Numbered from the stretch's first letter, positions 9,345 to 19,210 are shown. The stretch: DNA of 64,000 nucleotides from Helicobacter pylori_CU (GCF_000259235.1 NC_017733.1:558001-622000); one strand, 5' to 3'. A program made the numbers and translations. The notes: generated from the sequence alone by a model not told the origin.

Positions 9345-9569
9345 TTGAAAAAAGAGAGAACAGAGAGTTTAGTCGCTCAAGCTTTAAAAAATATTGGGAA
9401 CGATCGCTACATGCTAGATAATTTAGTTTTCGCTCGGGTGAAACAATTAAACGCCGGAGCCAAAACTTTAGTGAATATGGACCCTAAGCGTCATAAATTA
9501 GTGGATATTGCCATTAGAGAAATCGCTGAAGGGAAAATTGATATAGACAGGATAGATGAACGAAATTGA
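9345..9569 (+). CDS. rpoZ: RNA polymerase omega subunit
   Basis: Omega helps assemble the beta-prime subunit of RNA polymerase and in many bacteria is part of a ppGpp site. The 74-residue product reads MKKERTESLVAQALKNIGND and includes the family block RYMLDNLVFARVKQL. I chose the TTG at 9345 because AAAGGA lies seven bases before it; an in-frame ATG at 9315 would add ten residues without a ribosome binding site. Its last 14 bases overlap spoT, so the two are translationally coupled. Confidence 0.93.
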   Translation: MKKERTESLVAQALKNIGNDRYMLDNLVFARVKQLNAGAKTLVNMDPKRHKLVDIAIREIAEGKIDIDRIDERN

Positions 9570-11886
9570 CAAATCCGTTGATATCGGATTCTTACGGATT
9601 TTGGATGTTATTAAAAAAGTTACGACCCCAAAGGGTGGCATTGAAATCTTAAGGACTTTAATTGATTCCACGCCCAAAATTGAAAACGCCCTAAATTTAG
9701 CGACCAAAAGCCATAAGGGGCAATACAGAAAGAGCGGCGAGCCTTATATCGTCCATCCTATTTGTGTGGCAAGCTTGGTAGCGTTTTGTGGGGGCGATGA
9801 GGCGATGGTGTGCGCTGCGCTTTTGCATGATGTGGTAGAAGACACGCCTTGTAAGATTGAAACGATTGAGCAAGAATTTGGGCAAGATGTGGCTAATTTA
9901 GTGGATGCGCTCACTAAAATCACTGAAATCAGGAAAGAAGAATTAGGCGTGAGCTCTCAAGATCCCAGAATGGTGGTTTCAGCGCTCACTTTTAGAAAGA
10001 TTCTCATTAGTGCGATACAAGATCCAAGAGCCTTAGTGGTAAAGATTAGCGACAGGTTGCACAACATGCTCACCTTAGACGCTTTGCCTCATGACAAGCA
10101 AGTGCGTATTTCTAAAGAAACTCTAGCGGTGTATGCTCCCATAGCGAGCCGATTGGGCATGTCTTCAATCAAAAATGAATTAGAAGACAAGAGCTTTTAT
10201 TATATTTATCCAGAAGAGTATAAAAATATCAAGGAGTATTTGCACAAAAACAAGCAGTCTTTACTCTTAAAACTCAACGCTTTTGCGAGCAAGTTAGAAA
10301 AAAAACTTTTTGACAGCGGGTTTAGCCATTCGGATTTTAAACTCGTTACAAGGGTGAAACGCCCCTATTCTATCTATCTTAAGATGCAACGAAAGGGCGC
10401 GGTTAATATTGATGAAATTTTGGACTTGTTAGCCATTAGAATTTTATTGAAAAACCCGATTGATTGCTATAAAGTTTTAGGGATTATCCATTTGAATTTC
10501 AAACCCATTGTCTCTCGTTTTAAAGATTACATCGCTTTACCGAAAGAAAATGGCTATAAGACGATACACACGACCATTTTTGATGAATCTTCTGTTTATG
10601 AAGTGCAGATTCGCACCTTTGATATGCATATGGGGGCGGAGTATGGTAATTCAGCCCACTGGAAGTATAAAGCTGGGGGCGTGGATAATGAAGATCATCA
10701 TGAGGGCATGAGATGGTTGCAAAATTTTAAATACCATGACAGCGATCTAAAAAACGACCCTAAGGAATTTTACGAACTCGCTAAGAACGATTTGTATCGT
10801 GAAGATATTGTCGTTTTTTCGCCTCATGGGGACACTTACACCTTACCGGTAGGAGCGATTGCGTTAGATTTTGCTTACATGGTGCATAGCGATTTGGGCG
10901 ATAAAGCCACGGACGCTTATATCAATAGTAAAAAAGCCTTACTCAATCAGGAATTAAGAAGCGGGGATGTGGTTAAAATTATTAAAGGCGATAAAATAAT
11001 ACCTCGTTTCATTTGGATGGATCAGCTTAAAACTTCTAAGGCTAAAAACCATTTGCGCATCCAAAGAAGAAACCGCTTGAAAGAAATTGACACTAAAAGC
11101 ATGATTAATATTTTAGCGACTTTTTTTGGGCGTTCTGTTTTTGAAGATGTGGATTTAAAAGATTATAAAAACTTTGAAGAAAAATTAACAGATTGCGGGG
11201 TGGAGACCACTTTAACAGAAGCGATGAAAAGCTTTGAGAATTTAGCCAAACTCACTGAAGAAATTGAAAATAAGGTGTTTTCTTTAAAAGAAGATGCGAT
11301 TTTAGAATACCAAGAGATGAGTTTATGGACTCGAGGTTTAAGGTATTTGGGTTTTAAAACCAATGTCTTGAATTTTTTAACCCCCAACCGGCAATGGCAG
11401 TGTAAGGAATTGGAGCATTTTAGCGTTTGTTCAAGTAACGCTTTAGAAATCAAACAGGTGTTATTGAATGATTGTTGTTACCCTAAATACGGCGATGAAA
11501 TCATTGCGATTGTAACGGATTTAAAAGATCCAAAGGCGATTGCGCACCATAAATTTTGCAAAAAAGCGATAGCGGAAGTGGACGCTAAAGCGCCTATGGT
11601 TTATATAGAATGGCACAAGCGCGATCGAACGATTTATAAAATGATGTTTTATTTAGGCGAAAAAAAGTCGGTTTTAGCGGGTTTATTAACTTTTTTAAAC
11701 AGGAATGAATGCAATATTGTGGGCGTGTCTTACTTAGGCTATAAAGACAAATATTCTAGCCATTGTGAAGTGAGTTTTGAAATAGCCACGGATAAGGCGG
11801 ATTGGATCAGAGCCTTAATCAATCGCAAATATCAGGATAGGATTGTAGAGTTATCCAGTCTGGATGACGCTTATGAGCTACAATAA
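9556..11886 (+). CDS. spoT: Bifunctional (p)ppGpp synthetase/hydrolase SpoT
   Basis: The only long RSH enzyme in the window; H. pylori has a single one that both makes and degrades (p)ppGpp during starvation, pH and oxygen stress. The 776 residues hold, in order, an HD hydrolase domain (HP..., CAALLHDVVEDT near 95), the synthetase domain (RVKRPYSIYLKMQRKG and ENGYKTIHTT near 255-340), a TGS domain (VVFSPHGDTYTLPVGA near 417) and a C-terminal ACT-like tail. The HD pair is intact. It overlaps rpoZ by 14 bases and is followed by tyrS after 13-19 bases. Confidence 0.95.
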   Translation: MNEIDKSVDIGFLRILDVIKKVTTPKGGIEILRTLIDSTPKIENALNLATKSHKGQYRKSGEPYIVHPICVASLVAFCGGDEAMVCAALLHDVVEDTPCKIETIEQEFGQDVANLVDALTKITEIRKEELGVSSQDPRMVVSALTFRKILISAIQDPRALVVKISDRLHNMLTLDALPHDKQVRISKETLAVYAPIASRLGMSSIKNELEDKSFYYIYPEEYKNIKEYLHKNKQSLLLKLNAFASKLEKKLFDSGFSHSDFKLVTRVKRPYSIYLKMQRKGAVNIDEILDLLAIRILLKNPIDCYKVLGIIHLNFKPIVSRFKDYIALPKENGYKTIHTTIFDESSVYEVQIRTFDMHMGAEYGNSAHWKYKAGGVDNEDHHEGMRWLQNFKYHDSDLKNDPKEFYELAKNDLYREDIVVFSPHGDTYTLPVGAIALDFAYMVHSDLGDKATDAYINSKKALLNQELRSGDVVKIIKGDKIIPRFIWMDQLKTSKAKNHLRIQRRNRLKEIDTKSMINILATFFGRSVFEDVDLKDYKNFEEKLTDCGVETTLTEAMKSFENLAKLTEEIENKVFSLKEDAILEYQEMSLWTRGLRYLGFKTNVLNFLTPNRQWQCKELEHFSVCSSNALEIKQVLLNDCCYPKYGDEIIAIVTDLKDPKAIAHHKFCKKAIAEVDAKAPMVYIEWHKRDRTIYKMMFYLGEKKSVLAGLLTFLNRNECNIVGVSYLGYKDKYSSHCEVSFEIATDKADWIRALINRKYQDRIVELSSLDDAYELQ

Positions 11887-11905
11887 GCCTAATTAAGGAA
11901 TGAAC

Positions 11906-13114
11906 ATGGAACAAAAAATCAGTACCGCCTTAAAAGAGATCAAAAGAGGCGCTAATGAAATCATTGGATTAGAATACATTGAAAAGCTGGTGAGGAAATA
12001 TTATGAAACCAATGAACGCTTTATCGTTAAGGCCGGTTTTGATCCTACCGCTCCCGATTTGCATTTAGGGCATACGGTATTGATCCAAAAACTGGCTTTA
12101 TTGCAGCGATATGGGGCTAGGGTTAAGTTTTTGATTGGGGATTTTACCGCTATGATAGGCGATCCTACAGGTAAAAATGAAACCAGAAAGCCCTTAAACC
12201 GGGAGCAAGTCTTAGAAAACGCTAAAACTTATGAAGAGCAGATCTATAAAATTTTAGATCAACAACACACCGAAGTGTGCTTTAATTCCACTTGGTTGGA
12301 TGCTTTAGGCGCAAAGGGCATGATAGAATTGTGTGCAAAGTTTTCAGTCGCTAGAATGCTAGAAAGAGATGATTTTACCAAACGTTATAAAGAAAACCGC
12401 CCCATTAGCATCGTGGAATTTTTATACCCTTTATTGCAAGGCTATGATTCAGTGGCGATGGATGCGGATATTGAGCTTGGGGGCAATGATCAAAAGTTTA
12501 ATTTGCTGGTAGGGCGCTTTTTGCAACGGGCTTATGGCTTGAATAAAGAGCAGTCTATCATTACCATGCCTTTATTAGAGGGGCTTGATGGGGTGCAAAA
12601 AATGAGTAAAAGCTTGGGGAATTATGTGGGGATCACTGAAGAGCCTAATGCGATGTTTGGGAAGATCATGAGCGTGAGCGATGATCTCATGTGGCGCTAC
12701 TACACCCTTTTGAGCGCTAAGACTTTAGAAGAAATTGAAGACTTAAAACATGGTATTTTAAACCAAACCCTGCACCCTAAAGCCGTTAAAGAAGAACTCG
12801 CTGGTGAAATCGTGGCTCGTTATTATGATAATGAACAAGCTATCAAGGCTAAAGAGCAATTTTCTAAAGTGTTTAGCGCAAACCTTTTGCCCGAAATTTT
12901 ATCAGAGAGCGATTTTGATGAGGGGGTGGGGATTTTAGATGTTTTAAAACAGATTGGCTTTTGCCCATCCACTTCACAAGCCAGGCGCGATATTCAAGGA
13001 GGAGGGGTAAAGATTAATCAAGAAGTGGTAAAAGATGAGAGTTATCGTTTTGTTAAAGGAAATTATGTTATACAGCTTGGTAAGAAAAGATTTATGAAAT
13101 TAAATATTAACTAA
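11906..13114 (+). CDS. tyrS: Tyrosyl-tRNA synthetase
   Basis: Class I aminoacyl-tRNA synthetase charging tRNA-Tyr. The 402-residue protein shows the HLGHT form of the HIGH motif (about residue 53), the KMSKSLGN form of KMSKS (about 231), and a C-terminal S4 RNA-binding domain (from about 340). I start at ATG 11906, seven bases after AAGGA; the ATG at 11900 abuts that ribosome binding site directly and would add two residues. It belongs to the TyrS family with the KMSKS-type motif, as in other Campylobacterota. Confidence 0.96.
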   Translation: MEQKISTALKEIKRGANEIIGLEYIEKLVRKYYETNERFIVKAGFDPTAPDLHLGHTVLIQKLALLQRYGARVKFLIGDFTAMIGDPTGKNETRKPLNREQVLENAKTYEEQIYKILDQQHTEVCFNSTWLDALGAKGMIELCAKFSVARMLERDDFTKRYKENRPISIVEFLYPLLQGYDSVAMDADIELGGNDQKFNLLVGRFLQRAYGLNKEQSIITMPLLEGLDGVQKMSKSLGNYVGITEEPNAMFGKIMSVSDDLMWRYYTLLSAKTLEEIEDLKHGILNQTLHPKAVKEELAGEIVARYYDNEQAIKAKEQFSKVFSANLLPEILSESDFDEGVGILDVLKQIGFCPSTSQARRDIQGGGVKINQEVVKDESYRFVKGNYVIQLGKKRFMKLNIN

Positions 13115-13130
13115 TATTAAGGAAAGAGCT

Positions 13131-14222
13131 ATGGTATCAACACTCAAACCGCTAAAAATCGGTAAGCACACCATAAAATTCCCTATCTTTCAAGGGGGCA
13201 TGGGTGTGGGGATTAGCTGGGATGAACTAGCTGGAAATGTTGCCAAAGAAGGGGCTTTAGGAGTGATTTCAGCCGTAGGGACTGGTTATTATAAAAACAT
13301 GCACTTTGTAGAAAGGATTGTGGCTAAAAAACCCTTTGAAGCCTTGAATTTTTACTCCAAAAAAGCGTTGAATGAGATTTTTGCAAACGCTAGGAAGATT
13401 TGCGGGAACAACCCTTTAGGGGCTAATATTTTATACGCTATCAATGACTATGGCCGTGTTTTAAGGGACTCTTGTGAAGCGGGAGCGAATATCATTATTA
13501 CAGGGGCTGGTTTGCCCACTAACATGCCTGAATTCGCTAAGGATTTTAGCGATGTGGCGCTCATCCCTATTATTTCTTCAGCGAAGGCTTTAAAAATCCT
13601 TTGTAAAAGATGGAGCGATCGCTATAAAAGAATCCCGGACGCGTTCATTGTGGAAGGGCCTTTGAGTGGGGGGCATCAGGGCTTTAAATACGAAGATTGT
13701 TTCAAAGAAGAATTCCGATTAGAAAACTTAGTGCCTAAAGTCGTGGAAGCTTCTAAGGAATGGGGGAATATCCCTATCATCGCTGCGGGGGGGATTTGGG
13801 ACAGGAAAGATATAGACACCATGTTGAGTCTTGGAGCGAGTGGGGTGCAGATGGCGACTCGTTTTTTAGGCACGAAAGAATGCGACGCTAAAGCGTATGC
13901 CGATCTTTTGCCCACGCTCAAAAAAGAAGATATTTTACTCATTAAATCGCCTGTAGGTTATCCGGCTAGAGCTATTAATACGGGGGTGATCAAACGCATT
14001 GAAGAGGGTAACGCACCCAAAATCGCATGCGTGAGCAATTGTGTAACGCCTTGTAACAGGGGTGAAGAGGCTAAAAAGGTGGGCTATTGTATCGCTGATG
14101 GCTTGGGGCGCAGTTATTTAGGAAACAGAGAAGAGGGGCTTTATTTTACCGGGGCTAATGGCTATAGAGTGGATAAGATTATCAGCGTGCATGAATTGAT
14201 TAAAGAGCTTACAGAGGGTTAA
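13131..14222 (+). CDS. Nitronate monooxygenase family flavoprotein
   Basis: A 363-residue TIM-barrel FMN protein of the 2-nitropropane dioxygenase / nitronate monooxygenase family. The opening KFPIFQGGMGVGISWDELA and the later IIAAGGIWDRKD and GASGVQMATRF are FMN-phosphate and barrel-end signatures. ALGVISAVGTG near 45 is also typical. FabK-type enoyl-ACP reductases share the fold, and the sequence alone does not exclude that, but the C-terminal Cys-rich segment (CVSNCVTPCNRG) resembles the nitronate monooxygenase-like proteins. It follows tyrS by 16 bases and precedes amiA by 6. Confidence 0.75.
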   Translation: MVSTLKPLKIGKHTIKFPIFQGGMGVGISWDELAGNVAKEGALGVISAVGTGYYKNMHFVERIVAKKPFEALNFYSKKALNEIFANARKICGNNPLGANILYAINDYGRVLRDSCEAGANIIITGAGLPTNMPEFAKDFSDVALIPIISSAKALKILCKRWSDRYKRIPDAFIVEGPLSGGHQGFKYEDCFKEEFRLENLVPKVVEASKEWGNIPIIAAGGIWDRKDIDTMLSLGASGVQMATRFLGTKECDAKAYADLLPTLKKEDILLIKSPVGYPARAINTGVIKRIEEGNAPKIACVSNCVTPCNRGEEAKKVGYCIADGLGRSYLGNREEGLYFTGANGYRVDKIISVHELIKELTEG

Positions 14223-14228
14223 TTTGTA

Positions 14229-15536
14229 GTGCTTGTGAGGTTAGGGGTTGTTGCATGTCTTTTTTGGTTGCATTTTGCTTATGCTACAACCCTTAAAATT
14301 ACCAACATTGTGCCTTTTGGCTCTAGTAGCGTTAAAATTCTGTTCAATCAAAAAATTAAGAAATTCAAAGAAGTTCCGCTTAAAAATTTCAAGAGTTATT
14401 TGGAATTAGAAGCCGTTTTAACCATTCCTAAAAAGCATTACCAATTTTCCAAGCAATCTTTCATCACGATTGCGCAATTCAGCCCTAAATTAGCACGAGT
14501 GGTTATCGGCTATGCTCCTAAGATGACTTATGAGATTAAAATCCTTAAAGACAAGCTCTATGTTTCTATCGTGGAGAAAAAGCCCTTAATTAGGCATCAA
14601 ATGGCGTTAAAACCACCCAAACACCATGCACTCAAACACCAAGTGCCAAAACCCACCCCTAAGCCCATTAAAAAAGAGGCTAAAAAGTCTAAAGAGAAAA
14701 CGCCAACTAAGCATGTGCATTCAAAACATGTGCATCCTCCATTGAACGAAAGGAGCGCTAAAAAAGAAATTCCTAAAAAAGAATTAGAAAATGAGAGTAA
14801 GAACCAAGTTTTTATAACAGAAAAAAATGACGCTTTCATCAAAACCAAGCGCAAAAAACACAAAAAGATCGTTTTAGACGCTGGGCATGGGGGGAAAGAT
14901 TGCGGGGCGATGAGCGCGAATTTGGTGTGTGAAAAAGACATTGTTTTAGAAGTGGTGAAGTTTTTACATAAAGAGCTTAAAAAGAGAGGCTATAGCGTTT
15001 TATTGACAAGGGATAAGGATATTTATATTGATTTAGTGGCTCGCACGGAATTAGCCAATAAAAAAAGCGCGGATTTATTCATCTCAGTGCATGCCAATTC
15101 CATCCCTAAACACTCCACCTCTAACGCTCATGGCATAGAGACTTATTTTTTATCCACCGCAAGGAGTGAAAGGGCTAGGAAAGTGGCTGAGCAAGAAAAT
15201 AAAGACGATGTGAATTTAATGGATCATTTTTCTAAAAGTTTGCTTTTAAATTCATTGAACACGCAACGATTGATTGTTTCTAACAAACTGGCGATTGATG
15301 TGCAATACGGCATGCTCCAAAGTGTCCGCAAAAATTACCCTGATGTGGTGGATGGGGGCGTGAGAGAGGGGCCTTTTTGGGTGTTGGCCGGGGCTTTAAT
15401 GCCTTCAATTTTAATAGAAATTGGTTATAATTCCCATGCGATAGAATCTAAACGCATCCAAAGCAAACCGTATCAAAAAATCTTGGCTAAGGGCATTGCT
15501 GATGGCATTGATAGTTTCTTCAGCAAGAATGATTAG
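14229..15536 (+). CDS. amiA: N-acetylmuramoyl-L-alanine amidase AmiA
   Basis: A periplasmic zinc amidase that cuts the stem peptide from glycan strands; in H. pylori AmiA is known for daughter-cell separation and the coccoid transition. The 435-residue protein starts at GTG, has a signal peptide to about residue 19 (HFAYA), an AMIN-type domain (about 22-110), a lysine-, proline- and histidine-rich linker (about 120-205) and the Amidase_3 domain (about 213-435). Zinc ligands are visible in DAGHGGKD and SVHANS, and the catalytic glutamate in LIEIGYNS. The EnvC-like gene at 32406 and ftsEX are candidate activators. Confidence 0.95.
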   Translation: MLVRLGVVACLFWLHFAYATTLKITNIVPFGSSSVKILFNQKIKKFKEVPLKNFKSYLELEAVLTIPKKHYQFSKQSFITIAQFSPKLARVVIGYAPKMTYEIKILKDKLYVSIVEKKPLIRHQMALKPPKHHALKHQVPKPTPKPIKKEAKKSKEKTPTKHVHSKHVHPPLNERSAKKEIPKKELENESKNQVFITEKNDAFIKTKRKKHKKIVLDAGHGGKDCGAMSANLVCEKDIVLEVVKFLHKELKKRGYSVLLTRDKDIYIDLVARTELANKKSADLFISVHANSIPKHSTSNAHGIETYFLSTARSERARKVAEQENKDDVNLMDHFSKSLLLNSLNTQRLIVSNKLAIDVQYGMLQSVRKNYPDVVDGGVREGPFWVLAGALMPSILIEIGYNSHAIESKRIQSKPYQKILAKGIADGIDSFFSKND

Positions 15537-15554
15537 GCAATGATTAGGCTATAG

Positions 15555-16292
15555 ATGAATTTTTATCAAAAGATATACACGCATAAAGTCGTTTTTTCTT
15601 CATTGTTTTTTTTGTTGTTTTTGTTCAATGTGGAAACTTTGTTGTTTTCGCATTTCAGCGATGATTTTTCGCAATTGTTTTTTTTGTTTGAAAACCATGT
15701 TTATGATTTCATTGTCAAATTAGATTACTTGGGGCTAATAAGCGTTTCTTTGATTTATCTGCTTGTGCTTATTCTAAAGCCTTTCACTCTCACGCGCCAA
15801 AAATGCGCTTGCGTAGGGATATTATGCCTTTCTTTCTACGCTTGGAATTTTCCTATTAAACATTCTTTAATCGTGCTTTATCTTTTCTACTTTGCGCTGT
15901 TAGCGACTTTATTGTGGCGTTTTTTAGGGGCTAGCATGAAGCAATCTTTCTTGCCCTCTATGAATATTTGCATCGTGTGGGTTTTTGCTTCTTCTTTACA
16001 GAGTTTTAGGTTTTTAAGTGTGTCTGATTGCGTGGATTTTTCCCTTTTTATACTCGCTCTTATTTTATTGATACTGGTTTTAATCTATTGCAAACGCCTT
16101 TTTGGGTTGTATGAATACGCTAACACGCTTATTTTGATCGTGGGGCTTAGCGTGGTGGTGCTATGCTCTAGCATGTTCATTCAAACTAAAGAATATTATG
16201 GCATGCGATTGGGTTTTTATTTTTTAGGCTTGTTAGGGTGGCTTTTAGAATATGTGCATAACACTTTAAGGCGCTTGGAACATCAAATTTAA
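15555..16292 (+). CDS. Multi-pass inner-membrane protein, unknown function
   Basis: A 245-residue, very hydrophobic protein with about six to seven predicted transmembrane helices (around residues 12-30, 55-75, 83-98, 104-122, 135-150, 160-178, 187-207, 220-235). No recognisable transporter or enzyme motif. It starts 18 bases after amiA, suggesting co-transcription and perhaps an envelope role. The downstream neighbour flhB converges. I recall it as HP0771 with no assigned function. Confidence 0.65.
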   Translation: MNFYQKIYTHKVVFSSLFFLLFLFNVETLLFSHFSDDFSQLFFLFENHVYDFIVKLDYLGLISVSLIYLLVLILKPFTLTRQKCACVGILCLSFYAWNFPIKHSLIVLYLFYFALLATLLWRFLGASMKQSFLPSMNICIVWVFASSLQSFRFLSVSDCVDFSLFILALILLILVLIYCKRLFGLYEYANTLILIVGLSVVVLCSSMFIQTKEYYGMRLGFYFLGLLGWLLEYVHNTLRRLEHQI

Positions 16293-16380
16293 AGCTCAAG
16301 TAGGGATAACTTAAAGCCTTTTGATTGGGTGTCCTTGATTGAGTGTCTTTTTGGGGCTTAAAAGCGGTTTTACAAAAATC

Positions 16381-17388
16381 TTAAAGAGGTTTGATGATCT
16401 TTTGTTTTTGGCGTTCTTGCTCTAATTTAGCTACTTGAGCAAAGACTATCGCCACGGCTTCAAACAATTCTTCTGGTATGGTAGCGTTTAATTTCACATC
16501 CCTATAAAGCTCTCTAGCGAGCGTTTTATTTTCTATAATTTCTATGTCATGCTCTCTGGCGATTCCCTTAATCCTAATGGCTAAATAATCCGTGCCTTTA
16601 GCCACTACCACAGGCACAGGGTGTTCTTCATCAAATTTGAGAGCGACAGCGTAATGGGTAGGGTTAGTAACCACGACATTGGCTTTAGGGATTTCTTGCA
16701 TCATTTTATTCGTGGCGTTTTTTACCATCATTTGGCGGATTTTGGCTTTGATTTCTGGGTTCCCTTCTTGCTGTTTGTATTCGTCCTTAACTTCTTGTTT
16801 AGTCATTTTTAAAGAGTTGGTGTATTGGCGGCGTTTGATTATTAAATCTATAAAAGCCAAAACAAAAAATAAAAATAAAAGCGAAGAAATGAGCGCTAAC
16901 GCCTTGCTTTTAAACCACAATAACTGGCCTTGCAAATTCAAAAGAGCCGCATGGTTTAATTCCCCTAAAAATAAGGAAAAGATGAAAAACCCCAGAAAAA
17001 AAGCTAAAAAAACTTTCAAAGTGATCAAACTCCCATCAAGGAGCTTTTTTAAAGAAAAAAGGTTTTTGACGCCATTGATAGGGTTGATTTTAGAAAATTT
17101 AGGCTCAATGACTTTAGGGGCAAAGAGCCAGCCAAATTGCAAGACATTGGATAAAAACGCCACCACCATTAAAATGATTAAAACAGGCAAAAGCAATAAA
17201 AAAGTGTCTTTAGCCAGCTGGTTAAACAGCTCTTGAACGCTTTCTTTGCTAAAATCTAGGGAAAAATCTTTCAACACATGGCGATACATTTCGCTAAAGC
17301 CATCCACCCACCATATAAAAAAAACAAAAATACTCATTAGCCCGGCCAATAACCCTAAAACCCCCACCACTTCCATGCTCTTAGGCAC
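16381..17388 (-). CDS. flhB: Flagellar export-gate protein FlhB, N-terminus out of frame
   Basis: FlhB is the substrate-specificity switch of the flagellar type III export apparatus. The open frame (335 residues from GTG 17388) has four membrane helices and the cytoplasmic domain with the self-cleaving NPTH motif (VVTNPTHYAVAL). The usual start is ATG 17458, overlapping mobA by 8 bases, but a run of seven A residues (minus strand, 17445-17439) puts the first codons out of frame and gives a stop after ten codons. Six A residues would restore the 358-residue protein. An AAGG just before GTG 17388 could allow internal initiation without the conserved basic N-terminus. Confidence 0.88.
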   Translation of the reverse strand: MPKSMEVVGVLGLLAGLMSIFVFFIWWVDGFSEMYRHVLKDFSLDFSKESVQELFNQLAKDTFLLLLPVLIILMVVAFLSNVLQFGWLFAPKVIEPKFSKINPINGVKNLFSLKKLLDGSLITLKVFLAFFLGFFIFSLFLGELNHAALLNLQGQLLWFKSKALALISSLLFLFFVLAFIDLIIKRRQYTNSLKMTKQEVKDEYKQQEGNPEIKAKIRQMMVKNATNKMMQEIPKANVVVTNPTHYAVALKFDEEHPVPVVVAKGTDYLAIRIKGIAREHDIEIIENKTLARELYRDVKLNATIPEELFEAVAIVFAQVAKLEQERQKQKIIKPL

Positions 17389-17450
17389 ATTGCCTTCTTC
17401 TCTGGCTTTTTGGATTTTTTTCGCACTAGGGAGTTCGGTTTTTTTCTTCT

Positions 17451-18056
17451 TCAGCCATTTGATCCCTCTTTTAAAATTTGAACGGCTAATTCATAGTCTT
17501 TTAGGGTGTTGAGGTTTAAAAATTCTTCTTCTTGATTAAAATTGATAGCGACAGAAAGGGTATTTTTCACAAGATCGCTAAGGCGATAATTTTGTGTTTT
17601 AAGAGCGTAACTAAGGGCGTTAAGGATACTTTGATGCCAAAAAGAAATCAAATAATGTTCTTTTGTGGGGCTTTTAGCATAGACTACGCTAAAATTTTTA
17701 ACCCCACAAAGAGCCTTGATGCTCTCAAAGGACACTAAAGGCGTATCTATAGGGATAAAAAAAATATAAGGGGTTTGCAACGTTAAAAAAGCGTTATGAA
17801 TGCCAAAAAGGGGTGAAAAAAGACCGCTTTCTCTTTCTAAAAGATAGGGAGCGTTTAATTCATACGATTTCTTAGCACTGATAATGACTTGTTTGAAAAG
17901 TTTTAAAAGGCGCGAGTATTGGTATTCTAAAAGGCTAGAATACGATTTTAAAGGCATGAGAGCCTTATTGATTTGAATGTTATTGATGGTAAAACGAGAG
18001 CTTTTGCCCCCAGCTAATAAAACGCAAGGAATGTTATCAATGATAGGGTTTTTCAA
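17451..18056 (-). CDS. mobA: Molybdenum cofactor guanylyltransferase
   Basis: MobA attaches GMP to molybdopterin to make the bis-MGD cofactor. The 201-residue product has the nucleotidyltransferase signature LLAGGKSSRF near residue 13 (normally LAGGxSxRMG), a conserved K around 30, and FFIPIDTPLVS near 98 in place of the usual DxP. It diverges from moaA across 85 bp, so the molybdenum-cofactor genes face each other, and its stop codon overlaps the flhB ATG. Confidence 0.85.
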   Translation of the reverse strand: MKNPIIDNIPCVLLAGGKSSRFTINNIQINKALMPLKSYSSLLEYQYSRLLKLFKQVIISAKKSYELNAPYLLERESGLFSPLFGIHNAFLTLQTPYIFFIPIDTPLVSFESIKALCGVKNFSVVYAKSPTKEHYLISFWHQSILNALSYALKTQNYRLSDLVKNTLSVAINFNQEEEFLNLNTLKDYELAVQILKEGSNG

Positions 18057-18141
18057 AAGATCTATCCATGTTTAGTATTGTTAAGTCATTGTTTATTATG
18101 TTACACTAAAAGCTTAAATAAAGGGCATAAGGGAAAAGGGA

Positions 18142-19107
18142 GTGTTAGTAGATAGTTTTAATAGGGTTATTGACTATATTAGGGTTTCTGTAACCAAGCA
18201 ATGTAATTTCAGGTGTCAGTATTGCATGCCTGCTACGCCATTAAATTTTTTTGATGATGAAGAATTATTGCCTTTGGATAATGTTTTAGAATTTCTTAAA
18301 ATCGCCATTGATGAAGGCGTTAAAAAAATTAGAATCACGGGTGGGGAGCCGCTATTACGCAAGGGTTTAGACGAGTTTATCGCTAAATTGCACGCTTACA
18401 ATAAAGAAGTGGCGTTAGTTTTAAGCACTAATGGTTTTTTACTCAAAAAAATGGCTAAGGATTTAAAAAATGCCGGGTTATCGCGAGTGAATGTTTCATT
18501 GGATTCTTTAAAAAGCGATAGGGTTTTAAAAATCTCTCAAAAAGACGCTCTTAAAAACACGCTAGAAGGGATTGAAGAGTCCTTAAAAGCGGGTTTAAAA
18601 CTCAAATTAAACACGGTTGTGATGAAAGGCGTTAATGATGATGAAATCTTAGAGCTTTTAGAATACGCGAAAAACAGGCATATACAAATCCGCTACATTG
18701 AATTTATGGAAAATACGCATGCTAAAAGTTTGGTTAAAGGCTTGAAAGAGGAAGAAATTTTAGATTTGATCGCTCAAAAATACAAAATAATGGAGACAGA
18801 AAAACCCAAACAAGGGTCTTCTAAAATCTACACGCTAGAAAATGGCTATCAATTTGGCATTATCGCTCCGCATAGCGATGATTTTTGCCAATCTTGCAAT
18901 CGTATCCGCTTGGCTTCTGATGGCAAGATTTGCCCATGTTTATACTATCAAGACGCCATAGACGCTAAAGAAGCGATCATAAATAAAGATACAAAAATGA
19001 TGAAAAGGCTTTTAAAACAATCTGTCATCAATAAACCAGAAAAAAACATGTGGAATGATAAAAACAGCGAAACTCCCACAAGGGCGTTTTACTACACAGG
19101 GGGGTAG
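18142..19107 (+). CDS. moaA: GTP 3',8-cyclase (molybdenum cofactor biosynthesis protein A)
   Basis: MoaA, a radical-SAM enzyme, with MoaC converts GTP to cyclic pyranopterin monophosphate. The 321-residue protein shows the N-terminal cluster motif CNFRCQYC (about 18-25), ITGGEPLLRKG for SAM binding, and the C-terminal second cluster in CQSCNRIRLASDGKICPC. It starts at GTG with AAGGGA close upstream. It lacks the usual terminal GG only in part, ending FYYTGG. It borders the accessory island that follows. Confidence 0.96.
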   Translation: MLVDSFNRVIDYIRVSVTKQCNFRCQYCMPATPLNFFDDEELLPLDNVLEFLKIAIDEGVKKIRITGGEPLLRKGLDEFIAKLHAYNKEVALVLSTNGFLLKKMAKDLKNAGLSRVNVSLDSLKSDRVLKISQKDALKNTLEGIEESLKAGLKLKLNTVVMKGVNDDEILELLEYAKNRHIQIRYIEFMENTHAKSLVKGLKEEEILDLIAQKYKIMETEKPKQGSSKIYTLENGYQFGIIAPHSDDFCQSCNRIRLASDGKICPCLYYQDAIDAKEAIINKDTKMMKRLLKQSVINKPEKNMWNDKNSETPTRAFYYTGG

Positions 19108-19175
19108 GGGAGTAAAATATTTATCATTTTAAACCTTTTTATTAAAAATAAAGCGGTTTGCTTAGGATTTTTGGT

Positions 19176-19181
19176 TATAGT
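19176..19181 (+). promoter_or_regulatory. Putative -10 element for the G-tract mini-ORF
   Basis: TATAGT lies 30 bases ahead of the mini-ORF start, placing a start site near 19188 and giving a leader that carries a perfect AAGGAGG Shine-Dalgarno. There is no clear -35. Confidence 0.35.
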
Positions 19182-19210
19182 GGCTAGGATCAAACAATAA
19201 GGAGGTCTTT

